Source: Acidimicrobiaceae bacterium (GTDB lineage: Bacteria > Actinomycetota > Acidimicrobiia > Acidimicrobiales > Aldehydirespiratoraceae). From it: a stretch of 64,000 bases of DNA. Below, piece after piece: positions 17,710-27,125 of this stretch. How positions within the stretch are numbered: position 1 is the stretch's first letter; every line of letters begins with the position of its first letter. The DNA lies in NCBI GenBank assembly GCA_009837445.1, contig VXTM01000029.1:62001-126000 (forward strand). Direction: 5' to 3'. The notes under the pieces are model-generated. The model was not told where the DNA came from and made no database searches. It was given only the letters and a program-made list of their open reading frames with translations. The position numbers and the translations under genes were made by a program.

Positions 17710-18879
17710 ATGACAGTGCTGACCGACGACCTCCTAGCCAGCTTCGACGACTCGGTCGGCCCGGTGGACGAGGCCCGGCTCCTGCCGCCGGTGCTGTACA
17801 CGTCACCGGAGTTCTACGAGTTCGAGCGGCGGGCCATCTTCCACCGCGAATGGCTGTGCGTGGGCCGGGTCGACCAGCTCAAGGAGCCGGGCGACTTCCG
17901 CTGCATCACCATCGCGGGCGAGCCGTTGATCGCGGCCCGCGACTCCGCGGGCGAGCTGCGGGTCATGTCGGCAGTGTGCCGGCACCGGGGCATGGTCATC
18001 GCCGAGGGCTCGGGCAACTGCCGCCGGTTCACCTGCCCCTACCACCACTGGACCTACGGGCTCGACGGCACCCTGCTGGGCACCCCGGCCATGGATCGGG
18101 CCGTCGACTTCGACCAGTCCGAGCATCCGCTCCCCCAGCTCAAGGTGGAGATCTGGCAGGGCTTCATCATGGCCAACTTCGACCACGACGCCCGCCCCTT
18201 CAGCCCGACCATGATCAAGATCGACGAGATGCTGGCCAACTACGGGCTGGAGTCGACCACCACCCGGGAGGGCGCCACGATCCCGGACCTTCCCTGGAAC
18301 TGGAAGGTCATGATGGAGAACTTCAACGACCCCTACCACGCCAGCCGGCTCCACGGGCCGCTGCAGACGTTCGCGCCCAGCCACATGAACGACTTCCTGC
18401 CCTGGGACGACAACGACGGCGCGGTCGGCCGGATCCAGCACTTCACCGAGATCGACGGCTCGTTCAACCCGACGAAGCGCTGCATCCTGCCGGTGTTCGC
18501 CAACCTCACCGAGGAGCAGCGCAAGCGGGGCGGTTTCGTGCTCATACCGCCGACCCTCTCCCTGGCCATCGTCCCCGACGAGGTGGCCTACTTCATCATC
18601 AGCCCCACCGATGCGGGCCACATCACCATCCAGATCGGCTACTGCTTCGAGTCCTCCGCGCTGGAGGACCCCATGTTCGAGTACCTGTTCGAGGCGGCTG
18701 AGGCCGGCGTCAACAACTTCAACGTCCAAGACATCTACGCCGACACCATGACCCAGAAGGGCCTCAACTCCCTGCTGGCCCCCCGCGGCCGCTACTCCTG
18801 GCAGGAGGAGACCCTCGTCCAGTTCAACCGCTGGCTGGTCAGGCGCTACCGCCGGCACTGGCCCGCCAACGGAACCTGA
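17710..18879 (+). CDS. Rieske non-heme iron oxygenase, large subunit
   Basis: 389 residues from ATG 17710 with GGAG upstream. The N-terminal Rieske domain holds C90-x-H92 (CRHRGM) and C109-x2-H112 (CPYHH). The catalytic domain has the mononuclear-iron ligands H210 and H215 in NDPYHASRLH, with D341 (NVQD) as a likely third ligand. The overall layout and the PYHHWTY motif resemble alpha subunits that demethylate or hydroxylate quaternary amines (GbcA, CntA types) as well as aromatic-ring oxygenases; I cannot choose a substrate. A flavin reductase-like gene follows 28 bases later, but a dedicated ferredoxin reductase is not adjacent. Confidence 0.88.
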   Translation: MTVLTDDLLASFDDSVGPVDEARLLPPVLYTSPEFYEFERRAIFHREWLCVGRVDQLKEPGDFRCITIAGEPLIAARDSAGELRVMSAVCRHRGMVIAEGSGNCRRFTCPYHHWTYGLDGTLLGTPAMDRAVDFDQSEHPLPQLKVEIWQGFIMANFDHDARPFSPTMIKIDEMLANYGLESTTTREGATIPDLPWNWKVMMENFNDPYHASRLHGPLQTFAPSHMNDFLPWDDNDGAVGRIQHFTEIDGSFNPTKRCILPVFANLTEEQRKRGGFVLIPPTLSLAIVPDEVAYFIISPTDAGHITIQIGYCFESSALEDPMFEYLFEAAEAGVNNFNVQDIYADTMTQKGLNSLLAPRGRYSWQEETLVQFNRWLVRRYRRHWPANGT

Positions 18880-18907
18880 GGCTCTCCGAGGAATCCGACG
18901 GAGACCC

Positions 18908-19573
18908 ATGGATCCTGAGCGCACCATCACCTTCGACCCGGCCGAGAACCAGCCCATGGACCGCCAGTTCATGCTGTCGCAGCTGGTCGTGCCACGGCCG
19001 ATCGCCATGGTCTCGACCCGCAGCCCCGACGGGATCGCCAACATCGCCCCGATGAGCTACTACCTGCCGATCACCGGCGACCCCATGCTGCTGGGCATCA
19101 CCATGGGCCTGCGCGAGGACGGGCAGCTCAAGCACACCTACCTCAACGCCATGGCCAGCGGCGACTTCGTGGTCAACGTCACCAGCGAGGCCTTCCGCGA
19201 CGACATCGAGACCGTGGCCATGGAGTCGCCCAGCGAGGTAGACGAGTTCGAACTCGCCGGGTGGACCCCGGTGCCGGCCACCAAGGTCACATCTCCGGCC
19301 ATCGCGGAGGCCCTGGCCCGCCTGGAATGCAGGATCCACAAGGTGGTGGACCTGGGGACGCCGGACCGGGTCTTCGGGGAGGTCCACCTGGTGGTCGGCG
19401 AGGTGGTGTGGGTGGCCTACGACTCGGTCATCTGCGACGAGCAGGGCCGCATCGATCCGGTGCGGCTCGGGGCCATCGCACGCCTCGGCCTGCGCACCTT
19501 CCTGCGGACCACCGGCGAGGGCGCCTACTTTCTGGCCCGCACGCCGTGGGCCGAGTTCATCGACAACAACTAG
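18908..19573 (+). CDS. Flavin reductase-like FMN-binding split-barrel protein
   Basis: 221 residues of the flavin reductase-like family (DIM6/NTAB type). The N-terminal barrel strand VVPRPIAMVST followed by DGIANIAPMSYY is typical, as is GDFVVNV with downstream conserved Glu residues. Such proteins either supply reduced FMN to a partner oxygenase or bind FMN for another reduction. It lies directly after the Rieske gene and before the E1alpha gene (spacing 8 bases) and is likely cotranscribed with both. Confidence 0.82.
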   Translation: MDPERTITFDPAENQPMDRQFMLSQLVVPRPIAMVSTRSPDGIANIAPMSYYLPITGDPMLLGITMGLREDGQLKHTYLNAMASGDFVVNVTSEAFRDDIETVAMESPSEVDEFELAGWTPVPATKVTSPAIAEALARLECRIHKVVDLGTPDRVFGEVHLVVGEVVWVAYDSVICDEQGRIDPVRLGAIARLGLRTFLRTTGEGAYFLARTPWAEFIDNN

Positions 19574-19581
19574 GAGCCGTA

Positions 19582-20555
<974 letters not shown>

Positions 20556-20559
<4 letters not shown>

Positions 20560-21599
20560 CCGCCGCCGACACCGCAACCCCCAAGCGCACGGCCCGGACT
20601 CCCCGCAAGGCTAGGGACAGGGTCCGCAAGGTCGCCTTCACCCGGGCCCTCAACGATGCGCTGGACCTGGCCATGGCCAAGCACGACGAGATGTTCGTCA
20701 TCGGCGAGGACATCGCCGAGATGGGCGGCGACTTCGGTGTGACCAAGGGCCTGCTGGCCAAGTACGGGCCCGAGCGGGTGCGGGACACTCCCCTGTCCGA
20801 GGCGGCCATCATCGGCACCTGCGCAGGGGCGGCCATGGTCGGCATGCGCCCGGTGGCCGAGATCATGTTCGCCGACTTCATTGCGGAGTGCTACGACCAG
20901 GTCGTCAACAACGTGGCCAAGATGCACTACATGTTCGACGGGCAGTTCAAGGCGCCGCTGGTGATCCGAACCGCCTGCGGGGGCGGGTTCGGCGGCGGGC
21001 CGCACCACTCCCAGAGCGTGGAGGGCTGGTTCCTCAACGTGCCCGGCATCGTGATCGTGGCGCCGTCCAACCCGATCGACGCCAAGGGCCTGCTCCTGGC
21101 CTCGATCGACAGCGACGACCCGGTCCTGTTCCTGGAGCACAAGGCGCTTTATCGAAGCCGGGCCGAGGTCCCGCCCGAGTACTACACCACGCCTCTGGGG
21201 CAGGCCACGGTGGCACGCGAGGGCAGCGATGTCACCGTGGTCGCGGCCATGCGCATGGTGCCTATGGCGCTGGAGGCCGCCGAGCAGGCTGCCGGCTCCG
21301 GCGTCTCGGTCGAGGTGGTGGACCTGCGGACGATCCGGCCCTACGACGCGGCCACGGTGCTGGCCTCCGTGGCCAAGACCGGCCGGGCGGTGGTGGCCAA
21401 CGAGGCACCCAGGATCGGCGGACTCGGCGCTGAGCTCAGCGCCCGCATCAGCGAGGAGTGCTTCGCCGACCTTAAGGGCCCGGTGGTCCGGGTCGACGGC
21501 CTCGACACCCCGATCCCCTTCTCGGTGCCGCTGGAGGACGTGGTCCTCCCCGACGCAGCCGACATCGCGGCGGCCATCACCACCGCCGCCCAGTACTGA
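20556..21599 (+). CDS. 2-oxo acid dehydrogenase E1 component, beta subunit
   Basis: 347 residues from ATG 20556, where the GGAGG upstream and the 4-base overlap with E1alpha fix the start. A basic N-terminal tail (TPKRTARTPRKARDRVRK) precedes the conserved body: IGEDIAEMGGDFGVTKGL, DTPLSEAAIIGTCAGAAM, MFADFI and GGGFGGGPHHSQSVE. The C-terminal transketolase-type domain follows (VEVVDLRTIRPYD). It forms an alpha2beta2 E1 with the upstream product. The free lipoyl protein comes 29 bases later; no E2 acyltransferase or E3 gene is in the window. Confidence 0.9.
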
Positions 21600-21628
21600 C
21601 CCGACGAGTCACTAGGAGAATCCCACCG

Positions 21629-21898
21629 ATGAGCACTGATGTGATCCTGCCCAAGTGGGGCCTGACCATGGAGGACGGCACGGTCGTGGCCTGGTATGTC
21701 GACGAGGGCGACCATGTGGTTGAGGGCGAGGTGATCGCGGAGGTCGAGACCGAGAAGGTCGAGAACGAGCTGGAAGCGCCGTGCGCCGGCGTGGTCGCCC
21801 GGATCCTGGTGGACGAGGACGAGACCGTCGACGTGGGCACGGTGCTGGCGGTGATCGCCGACAACGAGGCCGAGGCAGCGGCCATCAGTGGGGGCTAG
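21629..21898 (+). CDS. Free-standing lipoyl (biotinyl-lipoyl attachment) domain protein
   Basis: 89 residues forming just one lipoyl domain: PKWGLTMEDG at the start and the attachment Lys43 in VETEKVENE. A normal E2 carries one to three such domains ahead of a catalytic acyltransferase domain; here the protein ends after the first domain with an acidic tail. Linked to E1alpha/E1beta by order and spacing, it probably accepts the acyl group from E1. The Lys context could also allow biotin, but the E1 neighbours favour lipoate. Confidence 0.85.
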   Translation: MSTDVILPKWGLTMEDGTVVAWYVDEGDHVVEGEVIAEVETEKVENELEAPCAGVVARILVDEDETVDVGTVLAVIADNEAEAAAISGG

Positions 21899-21900
21899 CC

Positions 21901-22677
21901 ATGAGACCTGATCGCTTCGAATCAGACACCGTCATCGTCACCGGCTCGTCACGTGGAATCGGCGCGGCGACGGCCCGGGCTTTCGCCGCGGAGGGCGCCC
22001 GGGTGGCGATCAACTACCGCAGCGACGCCGACGGGGCGGCCGCCACCCGAGCGGCCATCGCCGAGGCGGGCGGGACGGCCGAGGTGTTCCAGGCCGACAT
22101 CGGCAACGAATCCGACGTGGCCCGGCTGGCTCAGCAGGTGGAGGCGTCGCTGGGACCGGTCTCGATCCTGGTCAACAACGCCGCCCTCATCGACCGGTCG
22201 TCCATGTTCGACCTCTCGCTGGAGGCCTTCGACACCGTCTGGCAGGCGAACGTCCGGGGGCTGCTGCAGCTCAGCCAGCTGGTCGCCGCCGGCATGGTCG
22301 AGCGGGGACGGGGCGCCATCGTGCACCTCAGCTCCATCCTGGCCCGGCTGGGTGTGACCAACCGCTGCGCCTACATCGCCTCCAAGGGCGCGGTCGAGGG
22401 CCTGACCCGGGCGATGGCCCTGGAACTGGGCCCCAAGGGAGTGAGGGTCAACGCGGTGGCACCGGGCCTGATCGCCACCGAGGCGCTGCTGGCCGGGATG
22501 CGAGACCCCGAGAGACAGGCCGCGGTGCAGCGCCACATCCCCGAAGGCCGTTTCGGCCGTCCGGAGGAGATCACCGCAGCCATCCTCTTCGTGGCGTCGC
22601 CCGAGGCGAGCTACATCAACGGCGCCATCATCGGAGTGGACGCCGGCCTCGGCGCCCGCGAGTCCACCCCGGCCTGA
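21901..22677 (+). CDS. Short-chain dehydrogenase/reductase
   Basis: 258 residues, classical SDR. Cofactor motif TGSSRGIG (about residues 15-22), NNAA in ILVNNAALID, catalytic Ser in HLSSILARLG, and YIASK (Tyr and Lys). The Arg in YRSDADG after strand 2 favours NADP(H). The closing segment FVASPEASYINGAIIGVDAG is standard for the FabG-like subfamily. The start lies 2 bases after the lipoyl-protein stop, so it belongs to the same transcription unit. Substrate unknown. Confidence 0.87.
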   Translation: MRPDRFESDTVIVTGSSRGIGAATARAFAAEGARVAINYRSDADGAAATRAAIAEAGGTAEVFQADIGNESDVARLAQQVEASLGPVSILVNNAALIDRSSMFDLSLEAFDTVWQANVRGLLQLSQLVAAGMVERGRGAIVHLSSILARLGVTNRCAYIASKGAVEGLTRAMALELGPKGVRVNAVAPGLIATEALLAGMRDPERQAAVQRHIPEGRFGRPEEITAAILFVASPEASYINGAIIGVDAGLGARESTPA

Positions 22678-22710
22678 CCGGGTTCCGGGCCGGCCCGTCA
22701 GGAGGCAGCC

Positions 22711-23673
22711 GTGATCAGTATCAACCGTGAGGCCATGAATACCGTTCGGCTCGTGCTGGAGGAGGCCGACGCGCTCGGCGTGACCGTCGACCGGCTTGGC
22801 AACGGCACCACCGTCATCGACATGGGCCTGGAGGCCAAGGGGGGCTGGCGGGCCGCGCAGCTCTACACCCTGGCCAGCCTGGGCGGGCTGGGCATCGTGA
22901 GCTACGAGCCCTTCGAGTTGGCGGGACGGATGCTCACCGCGGTGCGGGTGATGATCGACCACCCCATCGAGGCCTGCGTGGCGTCCCAGATCGCGGGGTG
23001 GCGCCTTCAGGCCCCCGGCACCGAGCACGCCGCCATCCTGGCCGGCCCCGGCCGGGCCCTGAACCGTGACAGCCTCGACCACTACTTCGAGTGGATCGAC
23101 TACCGCGACGACCACCACGAGGCGGTGGTGGCCATCCAGACCTCGGAGCCGATCCCGGTGGAGATGGCCGACATGATCGCGTCGTCGTGCCGGATCGATC
23201 CCGCCGACCTCTACGTGCTGTTCGCCCCCAACCGCAGCTTGGTCACCGCGGTGCAGGTGGCGGCCCGCATCGTGGAGCAGTCCCTCCACCGGCTGGCTGA
23301 GGAGGGCATGGACCTCCGCGGCCTGCGCTACGCCTACGGCCTGGGGGTGGTGCCGCCGCTGGTGGACGACGACCTGATCTCGATGGGCCGCATCAACGAC
23401 AGCCTGCTCTACGGGGGAATCTCCAACGTCACGGTGGAGTCCGGCGACGACCAGTGCGCCGAGATCGTGGACCGGGTGGTCTCGGTGGCCAGCTCGGCCT
23501 ACGGCCGCCCGTTCATCGAGATCTACGAGGACGCCGGCCGGGACTTCTACGAGATCCCCATCGAGCTGCACTCCCCGGCCGAGATCCACCTCACCAACAT
23601 GGCCAGCGGGCGCACCTTCAGCGCCGGACGCATCAACTACGACGTGCTGGCCGCCTCGTTCTTCGGCCAATAG
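22711..23673 (+). CDS. mch: Methenyltetrahydromethanopterin cyclohydrolase family protein (Mch-like)
   Basis: 320 residues from GTG 22711, preceded by a perfect AGGAGG at 22700-22705. The full-length pattern matches Mch: GTTVIDMG near the N-terminus, SLGGLG, the LFAPNRSLVTAVQVAARIVEQ-type segment, RINDSLLYGG, GRPFIEIYED...DFYEIP and SPAEIHLTNMASGRTF near the end. Mch interconverts methenyl- and formyl-tetrahydromethanopterin in methanogens and in many methylotrophs. It is unusual in an actinobacterium-like genome, and no other H4MPT genes (fae, mtdB, ftr/fhc) are in the window. It sits between two SDR genes. It could instead open a different cyclic amidine. Confidence 0.85.
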   Translation: MISINREAMNTVRLVLEEADALGVTVDRLGNGTTVIDMGLEAKGGWRAAQLYTLASLGGLGIVSYEPFELAGRMLTAVRVMIDHPIEACVASQIAGWRLQAPGTEHAAILAGPGRALNRDSLDHYFEWIDYRDDHHEAVVAIQTSEPIPVEMADMIASSCRIDPADLYVLFAPNRSLVTAVQVAARIVEQSLHRLAEEGMDLRGLRYAYGLGVVPPLVDDDLISMGRINDSLLYGGISNVTVESGDDQCAEIVDRVVSVASSAYGRPFIEIYEDAGRDFYEIPIELHSPAEIHLTNMASGRTFSAGRINYDVLAASFFGQ

Positions 23674-23690
23674 CCGGTGATGTACTCAAC

Positions 23691-24413
23691 ATGACCGCGC
23701 CATCCGCTCCGGTGGCGATCGTGACCGGCGGGGGGTCGGGAATCGGTGCGGCCTGTGCGGCCGCGCTGTCGGCTCGCGGCGCCCGATGTGTGCTCGTCGG
23801 GCGGCGGGAGGACCGGCTCCGTGACACGGCCTCGGGGCTGACTTCACCTGCCACCGCGCTGGCGGCCGACCTGAGCGGGGAGGGCGAGCCGGAGCGTGTC
23901 GTCGAGCAGACCCTCGCCGCCCACGGCCGGATCGACGTGATCGTCCACAGCGCAGGCGTGTTCGAGAAGGCGGCCGCGGGCGATGTCGCCCCGGACCACT
24001 GGCAGCGGGTTCTGGACGTCAACCTGAGCGCGGTCATGGCCCTGACCAGGGCCGGCTGGGAGGCGCTGAGCGAGTCCGGGGGCCAGATCGTGCTGATCAG
24101 CAGCATCGCAGCAGTTCAGGCCTTCGAGGGCAATGCGGCCTACGCCGCGTCGAAGGGCGGCATGAACGCGCTGGGCGAGGTGCTCCGTCTGGAGGGGCGC
24201 GACCGGGGTATCAGGGTGATCACGATCTGTCCCGCCCAGATCGACACCGAACTCTGGGACCAGAAGGCCCCCGACCACGTTCGCGCCCGTATGATGCCCG
24301 CGTCCGGAGTCGGCGAACTGGTAGCCGACCTAGTGGGCGCCGACCGCCGGATCGATATCGGCCCGGTCGTCATCAAGCCACCGCACGACCCCTGGCTGGA
24401 GCCAAGCACGTGA
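23691..24413 (+). CDS. Short-chain dehydrogenase/reductase
   Basis: 240 residues, a second SDR, distinct from the one two genes upstream. TGGGSGIG cofactor motif at the N-terminus, HSAG in place of NNAG, ISSIAA with catalytic Ser, and YAASK (Tyr/Lys). The C-terminus is short. It starts 17 bases after the Mch-like gene, and its stop overlaps the GTG of the LLM gene (GTGA), giving strong evidence of cotranscription. Substrate unknown. Confidence 0.85.
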   Translation: MTAPSAPVAIVTGGGSGIGAACAAALSARGARCVLVGRREDRLRDTASGLTSPATALAADLSGEGEPERVVEQTLAAHGRIDVIVHSAGVFEKAAAGDVAPDHWQRVLDVNLSAVMALTRAGWEALSESGGQIVLISSIAAVQAFEGNAAYAASKGGMNALGEVLRLEGRDRGIRVITICPAQIDTELWDQKAPDHVRARMMPASGVGELVADLVGADRRIDIGPVVIKPPHDPWLEPST

Positions 24414-25387
24414 GCCCCGACCCGGTCACACTCGGCCTTCAGATCGTGCCGACCATGGGCTCGGCCGAGCTGGTCGACACCATCGTGGCCGCCGAGGAAC
24501 TGGGCTACTCGTACTGCATGGTGGCCGACGAGGGCCTGATGCTCGACGTGTACGCGGTGCTGGGCGCGGCGGCCCGGGCCACCAGCACGATCCGCCTGGG
24601 GGCGGTCACCAACCCCTACACCCGCCACCCGGCCGCCACCGCGGCAGCCATAGCCACCATCGACGAGATGAGCGGGGGCCGGGCCTTCGTGACCCTGGTG
24701 GCCGGCGGCACGATGGTGCTGCATCCGATGGGCCTGGAGAGATCGGCCCCGCTGGCGACCATGGCCGACACCATCGAAGCGCTGCGGCGGCTGTGGCGGG
24801 GCGAGCCGGTCACCTGGCAGGGGCGGCGGCTGTCGCTGGAGGGAGCCGAGCTCGCCACCGGCACTCACTCCATCCCGATCTGGGTCGCCGCCCGCGGCGA
24901 GAGGATGCTGGCCCTGGCCGGCACTCACGCCGACGGTCTGGTTCTGATGGTCAAGTCCGACCTCGGCGACGCGTTCGGCATCGCTGAGAAGGCCCGAGCA
25001 GCGGCCGGTACGCCGCTCACCCGGGTCTACCTGGACCGGCTGGCCTACAAGCCCGAGATGATCGAGGAGGCCAAGCACCTCTACGGCTACGCCATCATGG
25101 ACAGCCCACCCCGGATCCTCAGGAACCTCGGCCTCAACGACGACGAGATCGCCGGACTGAAGGACGCCTTCGCCCAGGGCGGTCCCGAGGCCGTGGGTCG
25201 GCTCGTGTCCGACGAACTGGTGGCCTCCTACCAGATCGCGGGAACGCCGGCCGAGTGCCGCCACCAGCTGGAGCACCTCATCGGCGCACACCACCTGGAC
25301 GCCTTCTTCGTGAACATCATCTCGCCCGGCCCGGCCGCCAACCGCGAGTTACTGACCGAGGTGGTAGCCATCGCCACCGGCCGCTGA
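24410..25387 (+). CDS. LLM-class flavin/F420-dependent oxidoreductase
   Basis: 325 residues of the luciferase-like TIM-barrel family. LGLQIVPTMGSAELVDTI at the N-terminus, RLGAVTNPYTRHP after strand 3, and PIWVAARGERMLALAG in the middle resemble F420-dependent methylene-H4MPT reductases (Mer) and related enzymes more than bacterial luciferases. GTG start overlapping the SDR stop by four bases. Next to an Mch-like gene, a C1 role on a pterin is tempting, but in actinobacteria this family is large and acts on many substrates, so that stays inference. Confidence 0.8.
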   Translation: MSPDPVTLGLQIVPTMGSAELVDTIVAAEELGYSYCMVADEGLMLDVYAVLGAAARATSTIRLGAVTNPYTRHPAATAAAIATIDEMSGGRAFVTLVAGGTMVLHPMGLERSAPLATMADTIEALRRLWRGEPVTWQGRRLSLEGAELATGTHSIPIWVAARGERMLALAGTHADGLVLMVKSDLGDAFGIAEKARAAAGTPLTRVYLDRLAYKPEMIEEAKHLYGYAIMDSPPRILRNLGLNDDEIAGLKDAFAQGGPEAVGRLVSDELVASYQIAGTPAECRHQLEHLIGAHHLDAFFVNIISPGPAANRELLTEVVAIATGR

Positions 25388-25392
25388 TCGGA

Positions 25393-25510
25393 GAATTGGC
25401 AGCAGAATGCACGCATAGCGCTCAAAACGCTGCCAATTCCCTTGATCGGTCGACCCGGTCCGGGCACTGGCAGCAGAATGCACGCATAGCGCTCAAAACG
25501 CTGCCAATTC
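25393..25510. repeat. Pair of near-identical hairpin-forming repeats
   Basis: A 43-base unit occurs twice: 25397-25439 and 25468-25510, separated by 28 unrelated bases (period 71). Each copy has inverted ends; in copy 1 GAATTGGCAGC (25393-25403) pairs with GCTGCCAATTC (25429-25439) around a 25-base loop, and the loop is identical in copy 2. The pair lies between convergent genes. It resembles a REP/BIME-type doublet; it could also act as a bidirectional terminator, but no T-run follows either stem. Two copies and no cas genes argue against CRISPR. Confidence 0.85.
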
Positions 25511-25535
25511 GCGGATCGTAGGTATGGCTGAATAT

Positions 25536-26459
25536 TCAGCCCATCAGGAAGGCGACCAGATCGTCGAGAGCCTGATTGGCTTCGGGTAGGCGGTACTGGA
25601 GCTGCCAGCCGTGCCATAGGCCGTCCCAAACGTTGAGAACCACCTCCACGCCGGCGCGGCGAAGCGCGGCCTCGAGCCGGCAGGAGTCGGACAGCAGGAT
25701 CTCGCGACTGCCGGTCTGGATGAGCGAGGGAGGCAGGCCCGCCAAATCAGCGAACAGGGGGGACGCCTTCGGATCGGCTGTGTCCGTGCCCGCGTAAGCA
25801 GCCGCGAAGGCGGGCGGGTCGAGCGGACCCAGCACGGGATCGGCCGGTACCAGCGAGCGGTAGGTGTCACCCGAGCAGGTCATGTCGACCCATGGTGACA
25901 GCAGGCCCAGACGGGCGGGCACGGCGGCACCGCGATCACGCAGGGCGACGGCCGCGGCCAGGCTCAGGTTGGCCCCGGCCGACTCACCGAAGACCGCGAC
26001 AACCGACCGCGACGCCGACAGCTCCAGGCACACGCGCACGATGTCATCGAGTCCGGCCGGACATGGATGCTCCGGAGCCAAGCGGTAGTCGACCGACACC
26101 ACCGGCAGCCCCGTGCGCCGGGCGACGCCCACGGCCAGCGCCGCGCTGGCTATCGGCGAGCCCAGCACGAACGCCCCTCCGTGAAGGTGCACGATCACCC
26201 GATCAGCGCTCAGAGCGGGCTCGTTAACGGCAAAGGCCACCACCGGAAGGCCGGCCACCGTCGAAGGCTGGCTAACCCACGACCCCGTGAGCCCCTCGTT
26301 GTGGGCAACCCATCCAGCCAGGGACCCTTGGCGAGCCGCGGCCACCGCTTCGAGGTCTCCGAGGTCCAGCTCCGCTGCGACAACCCGGTAGTTGCCCAGG
26401 AAGTTCCGGGCCTCCGGACTCAAGTGCGAGGCCGGCTCGACACCATCCATTGAGGGCAC
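25536..26459 (-). CDS. HSL-family alpha/beta hydrolase (esterase/lipase)
   Basis: 307 residues from GTG 26459 (an ATG three codons in, at 26450, is an alternative). The hormone-sensitive-lipase signature HLHGGAFVLGS forms the oxyanion hole; the nucleophile is Ser in FGESAGAN; PEHPCPAGLDD is typical; and the C-terminal catalytic His is in LWHGWQ. Likely an intracellular esterase on short-chain esters. It is the last gene of a seven-gene minus-strand run headed by the BMP binding protein. Confidence 0.88.
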   Translation of the reverse strand: MPSMDGVEPASHLSPEARNFLGNYRVVAAELDLGDLEAVAAARQGSLAGWVAHNEGLTGSWVSQPSTVAGLPVVAFAVNEPALSADRVIVHLHGGAFVLGSPIASAALAVGVARRTGLPVVSVDYRLAPEHPCPAGLDDIVRVCLELSASRSVVAVFGESAGANLSLAAAVALRDRGAAVPARLGLLSPWVDMTCSGDTYRSLVPADPVLGPLDPPAFAAAYAGTDTADPKASPLFADLAGLPPSLIQTGSREILLSDSCRLEAALRRAGVEVVLNVWDGLWHGWQLQYRLPEANQALDDLVAFLMG

Positions 26460-26482
26460 TCTAGAGGTCGATTGCGAGTCGC

Positions 26483-27088
26483 TCAGCCTCGAAGTTCGGC
26501 CAGCGTCGCCCGGACCAGAAAGTCGTCCTCAGAGCCGAGGCGATCAGGATCGCCGGGGTGCTCGACCCGCACCAAGCCGATGAGCCGGAACGGCACCTCG
26601 TCGGGCTGGCCCCCGACGTCCACTGTGAACGTGGCCACCGATCCGTCGAGGCGACCCTGGCAGGCATCGGCCTCGACCAGCTGCCTTGGCACCGTGTTCG
26701 GGTCGAGCGCGTAGGACCGAGCCTCCGCCGCTGGCGCGCCCCCATCGGCAACATTGCTCAGACGGCAGATCACCCCGCCGTCCGTGAAGGAGTTGGCCGC
26801 CTCGACGTAGAACTCGGCCGACCATGCCAGGGCCGGACCGAGACCCGGTGCCGCCGTCAGCACTAGCTCTACCGACAGCGCGCCGTCGTCCCGCAGCCAG
26901 AGGTTGATCGATTCGATGTCGGCGCCTTGGTCGCAGCTCTCTCCCCTGTCGAGGCGAGCCTCGCGGCAGTCCTCCAGCCGGTCGGCCACCTCCAGCCCCG
27001 CAGGATCGGCGGGAGCGAACGGCCCGATGTCGAGTAGAGAGGCCGTGCCCAGTGCCAGGACCCCGAGCGCGCCCAGCGCCATGACCAC
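26483..27088 (-). CDS. Hypothetical membrane-anchored or exported protein
   Basis: 201 residues as called from GTG 27088. One N-terminal hydrophobic segment (VMALGALGVLALGTASLL) should anchor or export the protein, followed by an approximately 170-residue polar domain with Cys pairs (CREARLDRGESC, GVICRL, DACQG). The frame stays open upstream with a hydrophobic WLALLLAAV stretch but no ordinary start codon before the dioxygenase gene, so the start is uncertain. Lies between the dioxygenase and esterase genes, 24-40 bases from each. Family not recognised. Confidence 0.55.
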   Translation of the reverse strand: MVMALGALGVLALGTASLLDIGPFAPADPAGLEVADRLEDCREARLDRGESCDQGADIESINLWLRDDGALSVELVLTAAPGLGPALAWSAEFYVEAANSFTDGGVICRLSNVADGGAPAAEARSYALDPNTVPRQLVEADACQGRLDGSVATFTVDVGGQPDEVPFRLIGLVRVEHPGDPDRLGSEDDFLVRATLAELRG

Positions 27089-27125
27089 AGCGGCGAGAAG
27101 CAGCGCCAGCCAGCGACCCCGTCCT

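Noticed and set aside
25393-25510. Mini CRISPR array (two repeats and one 28-base spacer)
   Set aside because: Only two repeats, 43 bases long with inverted ends and an intervening 28 bases, no cas genes and no leader; better explained as a REP-like pair.
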